This document shows, piece after piece, positions 21,748 through 34,715 of a stretch of 64,000 bases of DNA. The DNA is from Guadua angustifolia (lineage: Eukaryota; Streptophyta; Magnoliopsida; Poales; Poaceae), in assembly GCA_036346375.1 (NCBI GenBank), contig CM070508.1, positions 11,402,852 through 11,466,851 on the forward strand, read 5' to 3'. The notes under the pieces are model-generated. The model worked only from the letters and a program-made list of their open reading frames with translations. It was not told the origin of the DNA and made no database searches. The translations under genes were made by a program, and so were the position numbers. Positions within the stretch are counted from its first letter, which is position 1. Each line of letters opens with the position of its first letter.

Positions 21748-22300
21748 GAAAGGATCGCACTGTATAACATAGGTCATACGTCAAGGGAAGCCATCAGCAA
21801 ACAAAGATTCAATTGATATATAGTTTGGTCAGATCCAGACAACCTTGAAGTCTTGTTTTTTAGGTTTGTTACGTTCTTCTGGGTTGTTGAGCTGAAACCT
21901 GTTTTTTACCCCATCAAGGCAAAAATATTAAGGATGTCGTAGTTGTAGGCTAGCTAGTCCTAACAGAAGCATACACAGAGCGGCTGGGATTAATCTTTTG
22001 TATACGTTCAACAATAGATATTGTGAAGCTGGTAGAAGAAGTATGAGGCCCCTCCTTTTTTTTTCCATAGGCTGCAAATTGTAAGCAAGCTCTACGAAGG
22101 TATATCCAAACACAAATATCACATGAACCATCCCATGCGGTTACTTGTCTTCCCGATCTGAGTCTGTTTTGCTCCAATTAATCAAAGCATGATCGACTTG
22201 ATGGTTAAGACTAGCTATAAAACTACATGTGGAAGCCAGTTAACCGCTACAAGAACTTTACGGATAACACGTTCATACAACTCACAACTTTCCCGATCTT
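21748..22300. other. Sequence downstream of the PMT remnant
   Basis: Probable former 3' UTR followed by AT-rich DNA. No gene, repeat or RNA signal recognised. Confidence 0.5.
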
Positions 22301-22314
22301 TCTCAGACTAAGGA

Positions 22315-22665
22315 GTAGGGCAGTAAGTAAACGAACTCAAGTGACTGAAGAGCTCAAGTGACTGCCTCTTCAGGTTCGAACTTGGTAAAGTTTGAGCTGA
22401 GTTAAGTTGGAGTCCGAGTCTTGACCTAGGATTAAGCTCGGCTCGGTCCAAACTCAAGTAGACTCTAACTCGGCTCAAGTAAGTTTGGTAAGCTTGATAA
22501 CATGTTCAAGTAAGCTCGGATCAAAGAAATTCAGTTTAAATTCGAGTAGACTCACAAACTATTCGAACTTAGCTCAGTTAAACCTGCGAGCTCGAGTTCG
22601 ACTCGTTCTAAACTCAAATTAAGACTCTCATAAACCGAGCTCACGAGCCTCGAGATTTTTTACGG
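22315..22665. mobile_element. Small non-autonomous element, AGCTCGA-rich
   Basis: The segment starts GTAAGTAAACGAACTCAAG and ends GAGCTCACGAGCCTCGAG, and repeats AGCTC(A/G)G(T/C)TCGA-like words throughout on both strands. This style is common in grass hAT-type non-autonomous elements with motif-repeated subtermini. No target duplication was confirmed. Confidence 0.45.
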
Positions 22666-23160
22666 CTCCACTCAGGAGTGACGCACAAATTCGGAAGCAT
22701 CTGTAACGTGGACAGCGCACGCGTACGCGCGGGGGCGCCAGTTCGGTTGCTGAGTGGCTGGGCCGGCACCTGGTGAAGGCCGCATTGCCCGGCCGTCCGA
22801 ACGGGCCCCTCCCGCCCGCCGGCGGATCGCTGACGCTCGCCGAGTACGTGAAAACACACCACCAGTCCTGCAGTCCACCACATACGCCCACCCGCGCGCG
22901 TGTAAGGTACACGTACAAATTATAATGCCCAGCACCAGCACGTACAGTAATGTACGTGGCACACAGAATGGTGTACCCCTCTCGTCTTCGCGGCACCAGC
23001 CACGATTCACGAGACGAACTTTCTGAACATGCCCCCGTATGTACGGACAGTGCCTGATGCCCATCCCTCTACGTCCGTACTTGTATATGTCGATGACTGT
23101 GTCTGCTAGCTGTGCGCAACCTACCACGCATGCTAAAGGTACGTATAATACTGTAGACAA
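22666..23160. other. GC-rich island without a supported gene
   Basis: CpG-rich sequence with ORFs open on both strands (a sign of composition, not coding). It is the only GC-rich block between the PMT locus and the MULE and could be a promoter remnant. No protein family recognised. Confidence 0.35.
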
Positions 23161-24225
23161 CTGCTATGTAATATACTTATATTATCTGAAGCTAACTTGA
23201 CTAGAGCTGAGGATACAAAAAATTGATTGAAGTGAAGATAGCTCTCAGATCGATATCGCTAAAGACAACTACTATAATAAGTTGTCTTTTTACGTATCTC
23301 TATAGCCGGCTACTACAATGAATCACCATTTTACATATCTCTACAAACAACACTCCATTTATAATGTGTCCTGTTTCTCGTGTTATAGCGGACTACTCAT
23401 GGTAGATGGCTTATTTATCTATGCTTTTGTTTTCTCCTCCGTATTATCTCGTGTCCAACATGGCAGACGTACGTATATATAGCTGATATTAAACTATTGT
23501 GCATGCTCTAAGACCAGTTAAACCATGCTTGGCGAGACCTTAATTAGTTACCTAGCTTCCATGTGCGCAAGTCGAAGTCGATTTTCACGAACAAGCCGGT
23601 GGAAACGGAGCTGGAGCCCTTCTTACCGCTTGTTCTTTTTCATTCGTCGTTTTGGATACTGACACAGTCTCTAATACATATTTAATCATTATTTTTAGGA
23701 GGCGCTTCCTATGTATTATTATTTGAAAGTTACACAAATATTAAAGTATGAATGAAGAGTACATAATAATTATTTACCCTTTCGTTTACTTTAAGATTTA
23801 TACGATTTGTATTGGGAGAGTGATATATAGAAGCACCACTCGTACTTTTTCTAATTAAATGTTGGTAAAGATTATTGAAAATACAATGATTTGAAAGTAT
23901 ATTTTTCATCAAATTAGGTAATATACCGTTTTCACATGATAAATTTTAATGATTCTGTATATAATAGCTGTGAAAGTTTAAAAAGATTAATTGCACGTAT
24001 TTAAAATAACATCTAAAAAATAGTTGGGGAGCATTAAACTTAACGGGAGTGATCAAAACAGTCCTAAGAAACTTCACTTCTTAGTACATATTTGGTGTTA
24101 ATTGCCTTATTCTCCCTTCCGAGGTCGCAAAATGGCACGGCCATGCATGGTTGCTGCCGCCGTGTCTTCTGGGCGGCAGCGGTACGAGACCTAAGCGGCA
24201 AATTATACAGACACATCACACTAAC
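23161..24225. other. AT-rich intergenic DNA
   Basis: No supported gene, RNA or named repeat seen. Confidence 0.5.
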
Positions 24226-24227
24226 TG

Positions 24228-25335
24228 GCGGGAAAAATTACTTATTTGCTACTGAAAATTGACCCAATTTTTAAAATATCATCATGAAATTTATTTCCTT
24301 CATTGCTATCGGATCTCAACTTTCCTACCATTTTTGCCACTTCCGTCAGTGGCTGTTACTTGGCCAATATTATCTCTTGTACGTGATCAGATGGTTTTAC
24401 ATATCTTCATTCTCATTTAAATCTACCATATGTGATTTAAATTTTATGACAGTTTTTGGAGATGATTCAGAGATAGTGCTAATGCTCCTGTAAAACCTTC
24501 TGAGCATTATTAGCTCTGTAAATTTCTGGAAAAATATATTTTAGTGCTTCTGTCTTAATGAAATATTCTAGATTTTGATTTTCAGAAGCATTAAATAAAT
24601 TCAAAATTTTATGAAACTTTTTGGAGGAGTTACTTGGATTATTTGGAAATTAAATAAATATTTTTAATCTTTTAAATGTTTTGAATTCAAATCTTGAGTC
24701 AGAACAATGATTTTCAAGATTTGGATTCAAAATATTTAAAAGTCTAAAAATATTTTATTTAAGTTCCAAGTAATCGAAGGAAGCCCTCCAAAAGTTTATA
24801 ATTTTTTGAATTTATTTATTGATTCTGAAAAACCAAAATCTAGATTCTTTCATTAAAATAGAAGCACTAAAAGATTTTTCTAGAAATTCACAGAGTTGAT
24901 CATGCTCTAAAATTTTTACAAAAACATTATCATTGTATCAGGATCATCTCCAAAAAGTTTCATAAAATTTGAAGCACATTTAATAGATGTAAATGAGTAT
25001 GAGGATGAGCAGAAGCACTAAAAGATTTTTCTAGAAATTCACAGAGTTGATCATGCTCTAAAATTTTTACAAAAACATTATCATTGTCTCAGGATCATCT
25101 CCAAAAAGTTTCATAAAATTTGAAGCACATTTAATAGATGTAAATTAATGAGTATGAGGATGAGCAGAATCGTCTTTTCACGTACAAGATAACAGTCAAG
25201 TAATGGGCTACAGATGGTATCGGTAAAAATAGGTTGAAAGTTGAGATACGATGGTAGTATAGGAAAAAACAGTTTTATGATGATATTTTAGAGATCCGGT
25301 TAGCTTTCAGTGCCAAATAAGGAATTTTCTCAAAC
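24228..25335. mobile_element. 1.1-kb foldback (long inverted-repeat) element
   Basis: The left arm from GGGAAAAATTACTTATTTG pairs with the right arm ending CAAATAAGGAATTTTCTC. Successive inner blocks also pair (AATATCATCATGAAA with TTTATGATGATATTT; CTCAACTTTCCTACCAT with its inverse near 25245; TTCAAATCTTGAGTCAG with CAAGATTTGGATTCAAA), up to a centre near 24700. The right arm carries a tandem duplication of about 160 bp (24853-25012 and 25013-25165). No transposase. Ends of the form GGGAAAAT resemble MULE-type or foldback elements. Confidence 0.75.
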
Positions 25336-25374
25336 TGATACTGCATATACCCAAAGCTAGCTGCAGGTAGCAAC

Positions 25375-25545
25375 TACTCCCTCCTATTCATTTTAATTGA
25401 CGCTTTTTGTTCTTCACAATTTTTTAGATATGACTTTAACGTTTACTTTTTATAATTTTATATTAAAATATATTGATAAAATTACAATTTTATGAAAGTA
25501 TTTCTCTGAGATATGATGACAAGGATTCTAGAATGTCAAGTAAAA
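25375..25545. mobile_element. Stowaway-like MITE fragment
   Basis: Begins TACTCCCTCCTATTCATTTTAA, the usual left end of grass Stowaway (mariner-type) MITEs with a TA target. The expected inverted right end was not found, so it is truncated. Confidence 0.5.
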
Positions 25546-28385
25546 AAAAAAACAGAAGTAGAACATGCATGCATGCGTAAGTTTAATTAATTTCCCTAAA
25601 AAATTTATAATGTTCAATTTTTTTACGGTAAATATAATGTTCAATTGTTCATGCATGCATGGATTCATGCTAGCTTGCGTGATGAATAATACGTTCTTTT
25701 CTTTTCTTTTCTGTTTTTCTCCCTTCCCTTTTATTTCTGCTGTTTTCGCTGTGACCGCCATGGATGGCTGTACATTTTATTCCTTGTGAGACCACTGTTC
25801 TAACATTGATATATTTTTCTAGTTCCTGTGCTCTCGTAAAGTGTCCGTACATGATATCATAGCGCATAATTTGGGGAAATATAAGTAGAAGTAATCTCGA
25901 TCAGACCCCATTGAGTGCTTGCTGTACTGGAGAAAGGATCATTCTACCATATACCTTGCTTAACTTTGAGCCTATAGTTATTCTATATCTAGCTATATTT
26001 GTATATGGTACGATCCTCTTAAAATAAAGGAAAATAAAATAACATAAAATAGTACAAAGAACATGCATTTCATGTAGATAGGGCACCTAACTGAACTGTT
26101 TCTCAATTAAGAGATTAATTAAGAATGCGCGCATACAGTAAACAGTACTATAAAATGACATCTATTTTTTTGGGGGGCCAATATGATATGGAGCAGTATT
26201 GTATGTACCACCAATAAGTGTCTTGAGCAGTGCTTCCATGCTTTCTTCTCAATATAAGTTGCATAAATCTTAAAGTAAATGAAGGAGAAAGTAATCAGTT
26301 ACTAATCACTAATAATTTATTGGATTGCACATCTCTATCAAAATCTTAGAGGAACACAAGGGAAAATGAGCTACTAGCTTGAAGTAGAAATCAGTACTGT
26401 TCTCATCGAAAGCTAGTATATAAAACATAATGAAAAGCATGAACATTGTCAGTTGGATTCCTATGCATATATTCAACTAATTAATGAATGTTTAGTTTGA
26501 AAGGAAAATAATGTAACTGTGTAGTTGTGAAATGTATAAAATGATCAATATTATTACACGTTGGTTCAGAGTTCAAACAGATACTACTAACTGCCCTCCA
26601 AAAAAGCTGACGTAATTAACCAGTTTGAGGCTGGTAGTACTCCATTAGTTTATGAGGGAACCAATCACATCTCTTTTTTTTTCCAAATAAACCAATATAA
26701 TTAAAGTACTAGCTAGAGTATATTGATCTATGCTAGCTACCGAGTGCATGCTTTTGTTATATACTTATGTTAAAACATATATTGATGAAAGAACTAACTA
26801 GAGATCTCATTATACAGTAGACCTATTATTTTTTATGTTGTAGCATGAAGCGTCAAGAATAATGTTAAGCTGATGCTGATCAGAACAACAAAGAATATGG
26901 TAACTAACAATATATTATTAGGTACTATTATCAGTGGTGTCCATCCTACAAATAAAACAAGCAGATATGATCTCTTATCACTCTATGCGTAAGATAGCTA
27001 CGCAGTCACCTGCATCACCAAGCCACAGCAGATTAAACTACCAAAAGAGAAAAAAAACAACTGGCCAGTTTGGAGGTAGTCTAAGCATTCAAATTGCAGG
27101 GCCTAAGACAAAAACCATTTTACTAAACTCATGGGTTGAAGGCGGAGCATCATGACGGTGTGGGTCAACAGACTGGCTGCCTCGACTTTTTGGAGAAAAA
27201 AACAGTGTAATTTCGTAGTACTGGTTTGGATCCAGCGGTATGTATTATTCTTGGGCAAAAGCTGCATGCTCGTACCCTTCTACCAGCAGCAACGTCTATC
27301 TTATGCATGCTCTCTCTCTCTCGTGCACACACAGTACCTTATGTACTGTATGCACCACACCCTGCACAAACTGCAAGTTCTGAAAAGAAGACAGCAGCAT
27401 AATGTTGAAAGCATTAGCGAGCTTTGTGCAGTTGCCTATATTTGTTGGCAACCACGGTGACATACCTCTCATAATGAGAGTAGCGTCGTACGAGCAGCAT
27501 GCAGCCATGTACCTACATTATATTTCTTTCTACACGTATCTATGCAATTAATCACCACAAGCTAGCCAGCCAGCTACCGATGATCACTGATCGAAAAGAT
27601 GCATATATGCAACATTAGCAACATTACAAATATGGCAACCATGCAAGTATATGCACTACAACACCATACGTGCAAGACGACCAACATCTGCGTATTTAAG
27701 CAACCGATGATCACTCGATCACAGCAGTGCCTGAGGTTAGTTCTCTGAGCTAGTGATCAAGGACGGGCGCAAATTTTAATGTCACGGCCCCAATTAATCA
27801 TCACAGATCAAGAATCCAATGATGCTTGTCGCTCCCAAAATAATTCCCCCTACCTCCCGTCCGTACGCCCCGCTGGCCAATGTCTTAGTAGTAACAAAAA
27901 GATAATCAGTACCGAACGTTGCAGCCACGGCCCCGGCCGATCGATCGAATAAAGCACAGGAAAACCTAGCTAAAGCCTTGCCGCACTCCTTAGCAACGTA
28001 CCTAGCTTGCTTTTATTAGATGAAGCTAGGGTACGGATCGGAGAAACTGAGGAAAAAAATGCTTCTGAAACTTAGCCGAGCTGCCGATCGATCGAGCTCT
28101 GCTATGGTCTACAACGTTTAATTTGGGATAAGACCCGACATGCGAGCGAGCTAGAATCAAAAGCAAGGACACGGGAAGCTGGTTTCTAGCTAGAGGTTGC
28201 GCAGTGGGGTCATCGTGAGAAGCAAGTTAAGGATCTAGCAAGAGATGTTTCGTGTAAAACTGGGCAAAGTGCATGCACAGTGCTTAGCCACAGTGCCGAG
28301 CTGATCACAGATCGATGCATGTAGAGGAGGGTCAGTGCAGTGAGAGTCTACGATGAGTAGACGTAAGCATTGCATAGTTTTTTTT
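25546..28385. other. AT-rich intergenic DNA
   Basis: Short A/T runs, TATA-like words and GATCGATC-rich patches (27540-28340) only. No protein family, tRNA, or known miRNA sequence recognised on either strand. Confidence 0.5.
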
Positions 28386-28388
28386 TAA

Positions 28389-29080
28389 CCGGCCGGCCTA
28401 GGGCACGGCATGATACGACACATATGTCTATGGGCTGGGCTAGCGATATACGATTGTTAAGGCTACGTTGGGTCTGTCAACTAGGCACGATGGATGCACG
28501 TCAAGGTTCATCTCTAAGGGTAGTGTTTGGGCTGTCATGGTATGCTATAGAGCCAACGGGCACAATGCAAGTATGGCATAACTTTGGCACAAGTTATTTT
28601 TACAATTTTTTGACAAATATTATAAAAAAATTTGGCAGCAAAAGTGAAGCAAAAAGAGCTGCCTCAACAATGCAACAAGCACAAGATGGTTCAATCGCTT
28701 CAACCATGTGGAAGAAGCTAAAAGGCAAGGTGTCTAGTTCGTCTTTCAAAACGATGAGTAATTCGCAATGGAATACACAAATAGAGATCAACAACTATCT
28801 TGATACGCCTTTTGCGGCGAATGAATAAAATTTAGTTTATTTTCTCCTAATATTTGTGTCTACTACTTTGGGCACGTGCGTCTCTAGCTCATTTTCTCTC
28901 CTTGCAATAGTGCAAGTGGATTGGACTTGGATCGGTACGACCCGAAAGCGACACGACATGCTAATAGGCCGTGCTTGGGTTCATCAGAGGCGAGTCAAAT
29001 TGGCACGATATGGCATGGCATAGCGGGCTAGTTGGGCTATGGTGGCATGATACGACACGATGGCCAGGTCTATTAATGAG
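28389..29080 (+). mobile_element. hAT-family remnant with transposase fragment
   Basis: Both edges are rich in GGCATGATACGACAC-type words (near 28405 and 29045), a style of grass hAT subterminal sequence, and the right edge reads inverted as TAGACCTGGCCATCGTG. Between them lies a short hAT-like coding remnant. The 5' terminal repeat and the 8-bp duplication could not be confirmed. Confidence 0.5.
28590..28828 (+). pseudogene. hAT transposase C-terminal-region fragment
   Basis: The reading FLTNIIKKFGSK...MQQAQ, then WNTQIEINNYLDTPFA resembles the region just before the hATC dimerisation domain of plant hAT (RICESLEEPER-like) transposases, where a block such as SELDxYLxEP is usual. It stops at 28826-28828 before the WW motif of the dimerisation domain. 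Short and weakly conserved. Confidence 0.5.
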
Positions 29081-29623
29081 GGGCCATGCAAAAGACAAAA
29101 AAATTAATAATGTTTTTTTAAAATTTTACAAAAATAATATACCATGAAAGAATTTTATAGATCTACCCTACTACCGCCATTTGGAATGGCGAGCTATGTC
29201 GTCAACGGCTATAGTTTTTGTTGCCATTTGAAACAGAGATATAATGACTAAAAGCTGGCAAAGAACAAGTTGTTGGCCAGAATGGCCATATTTTTGCTCA
29301 CATCTACCAGCCAAGAGAAAGAGAGAGAGGGAGGGAGGAGAAGGAAAGAAGGAGAGAGGGAAGGGGAAGGAGGAGGAGGAAGAAGTCATCGGCAATGTTG
29401 CATGCATAATTTTTGCTTCTGTCAATTTTTATTTTAGCTTTATAAAGTAGCAATAGTTGTGTAGTTATGTAGGTATTTTAAGGTTTATAGTAGTATTCGA
29501 AATGTGTAGAATGGATCAGATTAGGCATGAAAAATTATGAAAAGTATGTGTGGTAGTATATAGTTAAGAAATTAAATTTATGAATATTTGTAGTACTCAT
29601 TCATGTAGTATAGAGTAGACAAG

Positions 29624-30417
29624 ATGTTGTTATGTTGTACATGTAATAACAATTTTATGAAATGTTCGACAGGTATACATGAACAAGTACAATATAAAAT
29701 ACACTATGAAGATGGGGTTTCACATATGGGTGCACAAGTGGTGGAACTAGACTATTTTTTTACTGTGGTGGCTAGTAACGAGATGGTTGTACTACCTATT
29801 CTCGTTGGACCATGAGTTCCATTATCTGAAGTTGCATGGGGTAGGCTATCATAGACGGGACTGCATGTACTGGGAGTTAGTGGAATTGAAGAGGCCGAAG
29901 TCATGGAGCTCGTTTATAAGATTGGCAAATGAGAAAGGATGGCCATTAGTATTGTTAGCTCAAGCATTTCAGAAAGTGGATGCTGGCCATGTGATGCAAG
30001 AAGAGGCTATTGCTGCTAAACCGAAAGAAGTTGGGGAGAGTAGCCAAAGTGCAGAATGCTTAGTGAGGCAAGACGTGAGTTTGGGTCAAGAGAGAGTGAA
30101 GCCGACGAAGTTGATGTTGCATTACCGGAGGTGCAAGAACCGATGGGTGTGCTAGACGAGAGAGAATAGATTAAAGGGTTGGTGGAAGCAAAGGAGGCTA
30201 AGAGTTGTGACTATAAGGCTTTATCTGATAAAGAAGGTGACGAAGAGCCATTTCCTACGGAGTTTGAGGAGTACCAATTCAATTGGCCGGTAGTCAACGA
30301 GGCTGAAGGCGTTGCATAGGAGTATGGTCAGAATGAGGTGAAGTAAGGAGCCATTTACAAGAGTAAGTGAGAGGTGCAGGAAGTAGTACCAGCATGGACA
30401 ATGCCAATGAGAGAACC
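29624..30417 (+). pseudogene. MULE transposase, N-terminal part
   Basis: Two overlapping frames carry a mudrA-like N-terminus: YKIHYEDGVSHMGAQVVELDYF near 29690-29750, then YWELVELKRPKSWSSFIRL to 30155. Several stops follow (30303, 30346, 30371). The last codons before the CACTA element read WTMPMRE, and they join in frame with FKVVMSDARLYDV after it. Function when intact: DDE transposase that binds and cuts MULE ends. Domain evidence is weak in this half; continuity with the other half is the main support. Confidence 0.6.
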
Positions 30418-30479
30418 CACTACTACAGAATGGTACATCACTATCACTTCATCTCTGTCGGTTCTTAAGTTTTTAGGGA

Positions 30480-31035
30480 AAAAACGATTGTAATAGATGA
30501 CTTAGGAGGGGTGTTAATAATAAATACTATTGGTTCTCAGATTAGAAACAATTGTGATGTGGCACTTGACCCATCACAATCAGTTCTTATATGAAAAATG
30601 ATAATGATGTGCATGATCATCACTATCGGTTCCTATATTAGAAGCGATAGTGATGTGATCATGTATATCACTATCGATTCTTTTGTGAGAAGTGATAGTG
30701 ATGTGCATGAACATTACTATCGGTTCTCACAAAAGAACCGATAGTGATGAGCACATGCACATCACTATCGATTCTTTTGTGAGAATCAATAGTGACATGT
30801 ATGAATATCATTATAGCTTCTCACAAAAGAACCGATAGTGATGTGTGCATTCTCATCATTATCGTTTCTTTTGTGAGAACCAATAGTGATGACTATGTAC
30901 ATCACTATCGCTTCTCACATAAAAATCGATAGTGATGTTCATGATCACATCACTATCGCTTCTTATGTGGGAACCGATAGTGATGATCGTATGTATCACT
31001 ATCATTTCTTAAGTAAGAACCGACTGTGATGTGCT
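30480..31035. repeat. CACTA 5' subterminal repeat array
   Basis: About 16 copies of ATCACTATCGGTTCT and its inverse AGAACCGATAGTGAT alternate in both orientations. Such arrays bind the TNPA-like protein of CACTA elements; here the unit differs from the right-end unit (AATCGGTTCT). Confidence 0.9.
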
Positions 31036-31478
31036 TCACTAGGTTATTTATACCACTCGGGTTGAACTCTCCTTTGTTGTTGTTCCAGTAGAGATTTCTC
31101 TCCGTCACCCAAAAAACAGCTCATATTCTGTGGTTGGAAGCAATACTTGGGTGAGAAAAATTGAATCCTCAAGGGTAGGTGTTAAGAGGGTAAATTTGAA
31201 ACCTAGCTTGAGGAAATTTCCCCTTATTTTGCAGAATTTATGGTTTTCTTCAAAATGTGAATATTCCTTCAAACCCCTTCAATTTTGCACTATGTAATTT
31301 CAATATGTCGTGAAAAAAGTTTAGGTTACACTAGTATTGTGCATATCCTATCAGATTTCACACCCTTTATTTGACAAGCACACATATATTTATTTATCTT
31401 AATTTGTAGTGCTCTCACGTTAATCTGGAATTATATTGTTGGTTCACATGATGAAAGTTAGAGTTTAGGCTACGGAAT

Positions 31479-31827
31479 CTACGTATCCCGTTCAAGAGTG
31501 CTTGTTTATAAATATGGTGATTGAAATGGCATATTTATAAGCAAGCAGTCACAAATTGTCTATGTTCTTTGGACAGTTCGAGGATATGTGGTTCGGATAA
31601 GTTCCTAAGCTGTTGTACAACTTCAAAATAGATTTCGGTAATGTCTCCCTGGTGTTCTTCGGATACACACCCCTCTTAACCTGTTGTCGAGATGTGTATC
31701 TGGAAAACAGCAGAGAGATGTTGCCGAAATTTTCTCTGGAGTTGTACAACGGTTTAGAAACTTGTCTGAACCATATATCCTCAAATGGAATTATGACCTA
31801 ACCTATTTAGAGATTAGGAGTCATCGT
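31479..31827 (+). repeat. Internal duplication, copy 1 (upstream of TNP2)
   Basis: About 350 bp that recurs in direct orientation at 37280-37630. It starts with CGTTCAAGAGTGCTTGTTTATAAATATG, shown here only as its core TTTATAAATATG, and ends before the transposase gene. A TATA-like word lies near its start, so it could be promoter or leader. Confidence 0.85.
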
Positions 31828-32119
31828 TTGTACCCTTGTTTTGTTTCATTGAAGTAAAAAAGATTTGCAAGCTACTGCAGTATATATAATTAATTTATTC
31901 GATATCATTGTTGATGTTTGCAATGTATATCTCCTAACTAGGGAATTGGAAGCTCTTAACTAGGGAAGAAGCTAGGTATCGATCAGGAGTACATTTATAT
32001 ATGTTGAAACCCATCCTCTATTTTGCAAAGGTAATATTAATTGAAATGATATCTTAATATTTAAAATAACTAGCTAGTTGTCGCTCCAGTTTTTCCTTAA
32101 TTTATTGTGCGAAGTATAA

Positions 32120-34222
32120 TTGCAAATGGACCGTGAGGAATGGATATATCAAAAAAGTCGTGTGAGTGATGAATTTCAGAGGGGTGTTCAGGAGTTCAAA
32201 AAAATTGCAAAAGAGGATATGGTGAAGAGGGGTGTAAACTTTATATGTTGTCCTTGCATTGATTGCACCAATATCAGGATATTTAACAACTCAGCTCAAA
32301 TTGAGGACCACCTAATTTGACGCGGCTTCATGAGGAATTACACGTGTTGGATCCATCATGGGGAGACAGGTAGTACCCTTCCAGAATGCAACGAAGATAT
32401 GGTGGAACCCGATGACGAGTTGCAGTGTGATATGTTTGAAGAGGATAATTTGGAGTAAATGTTGTGGGATGTGGAGGAAAATTATACATAAAGAGTGTTT
32501 GAAAAGTTTAAAAGCTTGATGGAAGACGACGCCAAATCGCTGTTCTCAGGTTGCAAAGCGGAATACACCAAGCTGGGTTCGGTCCTTGCATTGTTCGAAC
32601 TGAAAGCAAAACACCGTTGGATAGATACAAGTTTCAATGCACTTCTAGTTCTTCTATCGGATCTGCTTCCGGAAGGATACGAGTTGCTAACAAGCATTTA
32701 TAAAGCGAAGAAGCTACTATGCTCCATAGGAATGGAAATAGAAAGGATACATGCATGTCCGAATGATTACATCTTGTACCGTAACGCGCATCAGGAGCTG
32801 CACGTTTGTCCAATTTGCAGTGTGCCCCGATACAAACAAAAGAAGAACTATAATAATAAGAGGCGTAAGGGTCAAGCCGACGATGGTGTAGAGGTCACTA
32901 AAGGTGCACCGGCCAACGTATTATGGTACTTACCCTTCATTCTCTATTTAGAGCGATTGTTTGCAAATCCTAGAGAGGTAAAATTATTGCGTTGGCATTA
33001 TAAGTCTTGAAAGGAAGATGGTAAGCTGAGACACCCTGTTGATTCAGGTCAATGAAGAAACATCGATTGGAAGCATGAGGAGTTCGGTGCCAAAATGAGG
33101 AACACAAGATTTGGATTGAGTACGGATGGAATGAATCCGTTTGGTAACACGAGTAGTCGTCACAGCACCTGGCCAGTTCTGTTGTGTATCCCTCCATGAC
33201 TGTGCATGAAGCGGAAGTTTATCATGATGTCATTGCTAATCTCGGTATCCAAACAGCTGGGGAATGATATTGATATGTACCTTACTTCACTGATTGAGGA
33301 TTTGGTAAAATTGTGGAATGACGGGGTTGTGATGTGGGATTCATATAAAAGAGAGCACTTCACCCTACGGGCTATGGTATTTTGTACCATAAATGATTTT
33401 TTGGCCCTTGGTAATTTGGCGGGCTACAGTACGAAAGGTGCCAACGCGTATCCTATTTCTGAAGAAGAGACTGAGAGCCTATGGCTGCCGAATTATAAGA
33501 AAACTATGTATATGTATCACCGTAGATTTCTACCTTGAAGCCATCGATACCGTAAGATGGATGGCAAATTTGATGGGAAGAAGGAAGTCCGTTCGGCCCC
33601 GTAGCCTATGATTGGAAGGCAAGTATATTCACGTGTGGAGGATATCGATGTTCAGTACGGAAAAAGACGTAAATCTATTTGTCCTAGGACCATTTGGAAG
33701 AAGAGGTCGATATTTTGGGACTTACCGTATTGAAAGAAGTTAGTTGTCCGGCATTGTATTGATGGCATGCACGTTGAGAAGAATGTCTTTGATAATTTGG
33801 TTGGCATCCTGTCGAATATACCTAGGAAGATCAAGGATGGTGTGAATGCTCGTCGCGACATGGCCTACATGGGAATCAGGCCTAGGCTAGCAGTGATAGA
33901 GGAGGATGGAAAAGATCTGTACATCTCCGCTGCATGCTATACCCTGTCCAAGAAAGAGAAAGAAGATCTCTTCAAGTGTTTCCAAGGTATTAAAGTTCCA
34001 TTTGGGTACTCCGTGAACATTAAGAAGCTTGTGTCCATGAATGATTTGAAGTTGTTGGACATGAAGTCTCACGACTTCCACATTTTGATGACCCAAATGC
34101 TCCTAGTTGCAATCCGAAATATTCTGCCAGAGGATGTCAGGTTGGCAATTACGAAACTATGTTATTTCTTCAATGCGATCTCCTGCAAAGTTATTGACCC
34201 TGATGTGCTAGACAACTTATAG
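32120..34222 (+). pseudogene. CACTA transposase, TNP2/Transposase_21 type
   Basis: Starts with the transposase-associated domain (MDREEWIYQKSRVSDEFQRG, then CPCIDCTN and WIHHGE). The TNP2 body follows in pieces: IGMEIERIHACPNDYILYRN, CPICSVPRYK, then FGLSTDGMNPFGN, MKRKFIMMSLLI, GNDIDMYLTSLIEDL, CTINDFLALGNLAGYSTKG and YMYHRRFLP, ending with VEKNVFDNLVGIL and later blocks. In-frame stops lie near 32320, 32457, 33008, 33197 and 33536, with frameshifts between. TNP2 cuts the element ends in the nucleus; this copy cannot make it. Confidence 0.93.
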
Positions 34223-34715
34223 AGTGATGTGATGCAGACTCTATGTCAGCTTGAGATGCATTTCCCACCTTCGTTCTTCGACGTCATGGTACACCTTGTT
34301 GTTCACCTTGTCAGAGAGATTAAGATATATCGACCTGCGTTCTTACGTTACATTCATGTAGATCATCAAGAAGGGTTTTATTGTAAATAAAGGGAGTGCG
34401 TCATTGTATCACTTGCTATGTGTTTGAAATGTTTGTATTGTACATAACTTTAGTTTCGGGTTTGGAAAGCTTATGTGTACTTAAGCTTATATGTGTTTGA
34501 ACTTTCATGTTTTCATCTCATTGTTCATGTGTTGTTGTCCTGCAATTACATGGTGTAGTCTCCATGTGATGTTATCTATATAATTCTGAGACACAAAAAT
34601 GAGGCTAAGCTAATAGCATTATATTACCTCTGTAAAAAACTTTCACAATTTCTGTCTTTGGATTCTTGTATACATGTAGCTACTTATTGCAAGAAAAAGA
34701 AGAGATGCATATTAT
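34223..34715. other. CACTA transposase 3' flank
   Basis: Contains a last recognisable coding trace (to about 34390, TNP2 C-terminal end) and then AT-rich sequence. No other gene seen. Confidence 0.5.

Noticed and set aside
22672..23160. 162-aa minus-strand ORF in GC-rich DNA, with overlapping long ORFs on the plus strand
   Set aside because: Open frames on both strands follow from high GC. No domain, start context or family similarity.
28370..28600. Reading 28370-28600 as the 5' part of a hAT gene
   Set aside because: It is terminal repeat-like sequence (GGCATGATACGACAC); only the later piece resembles transposase.
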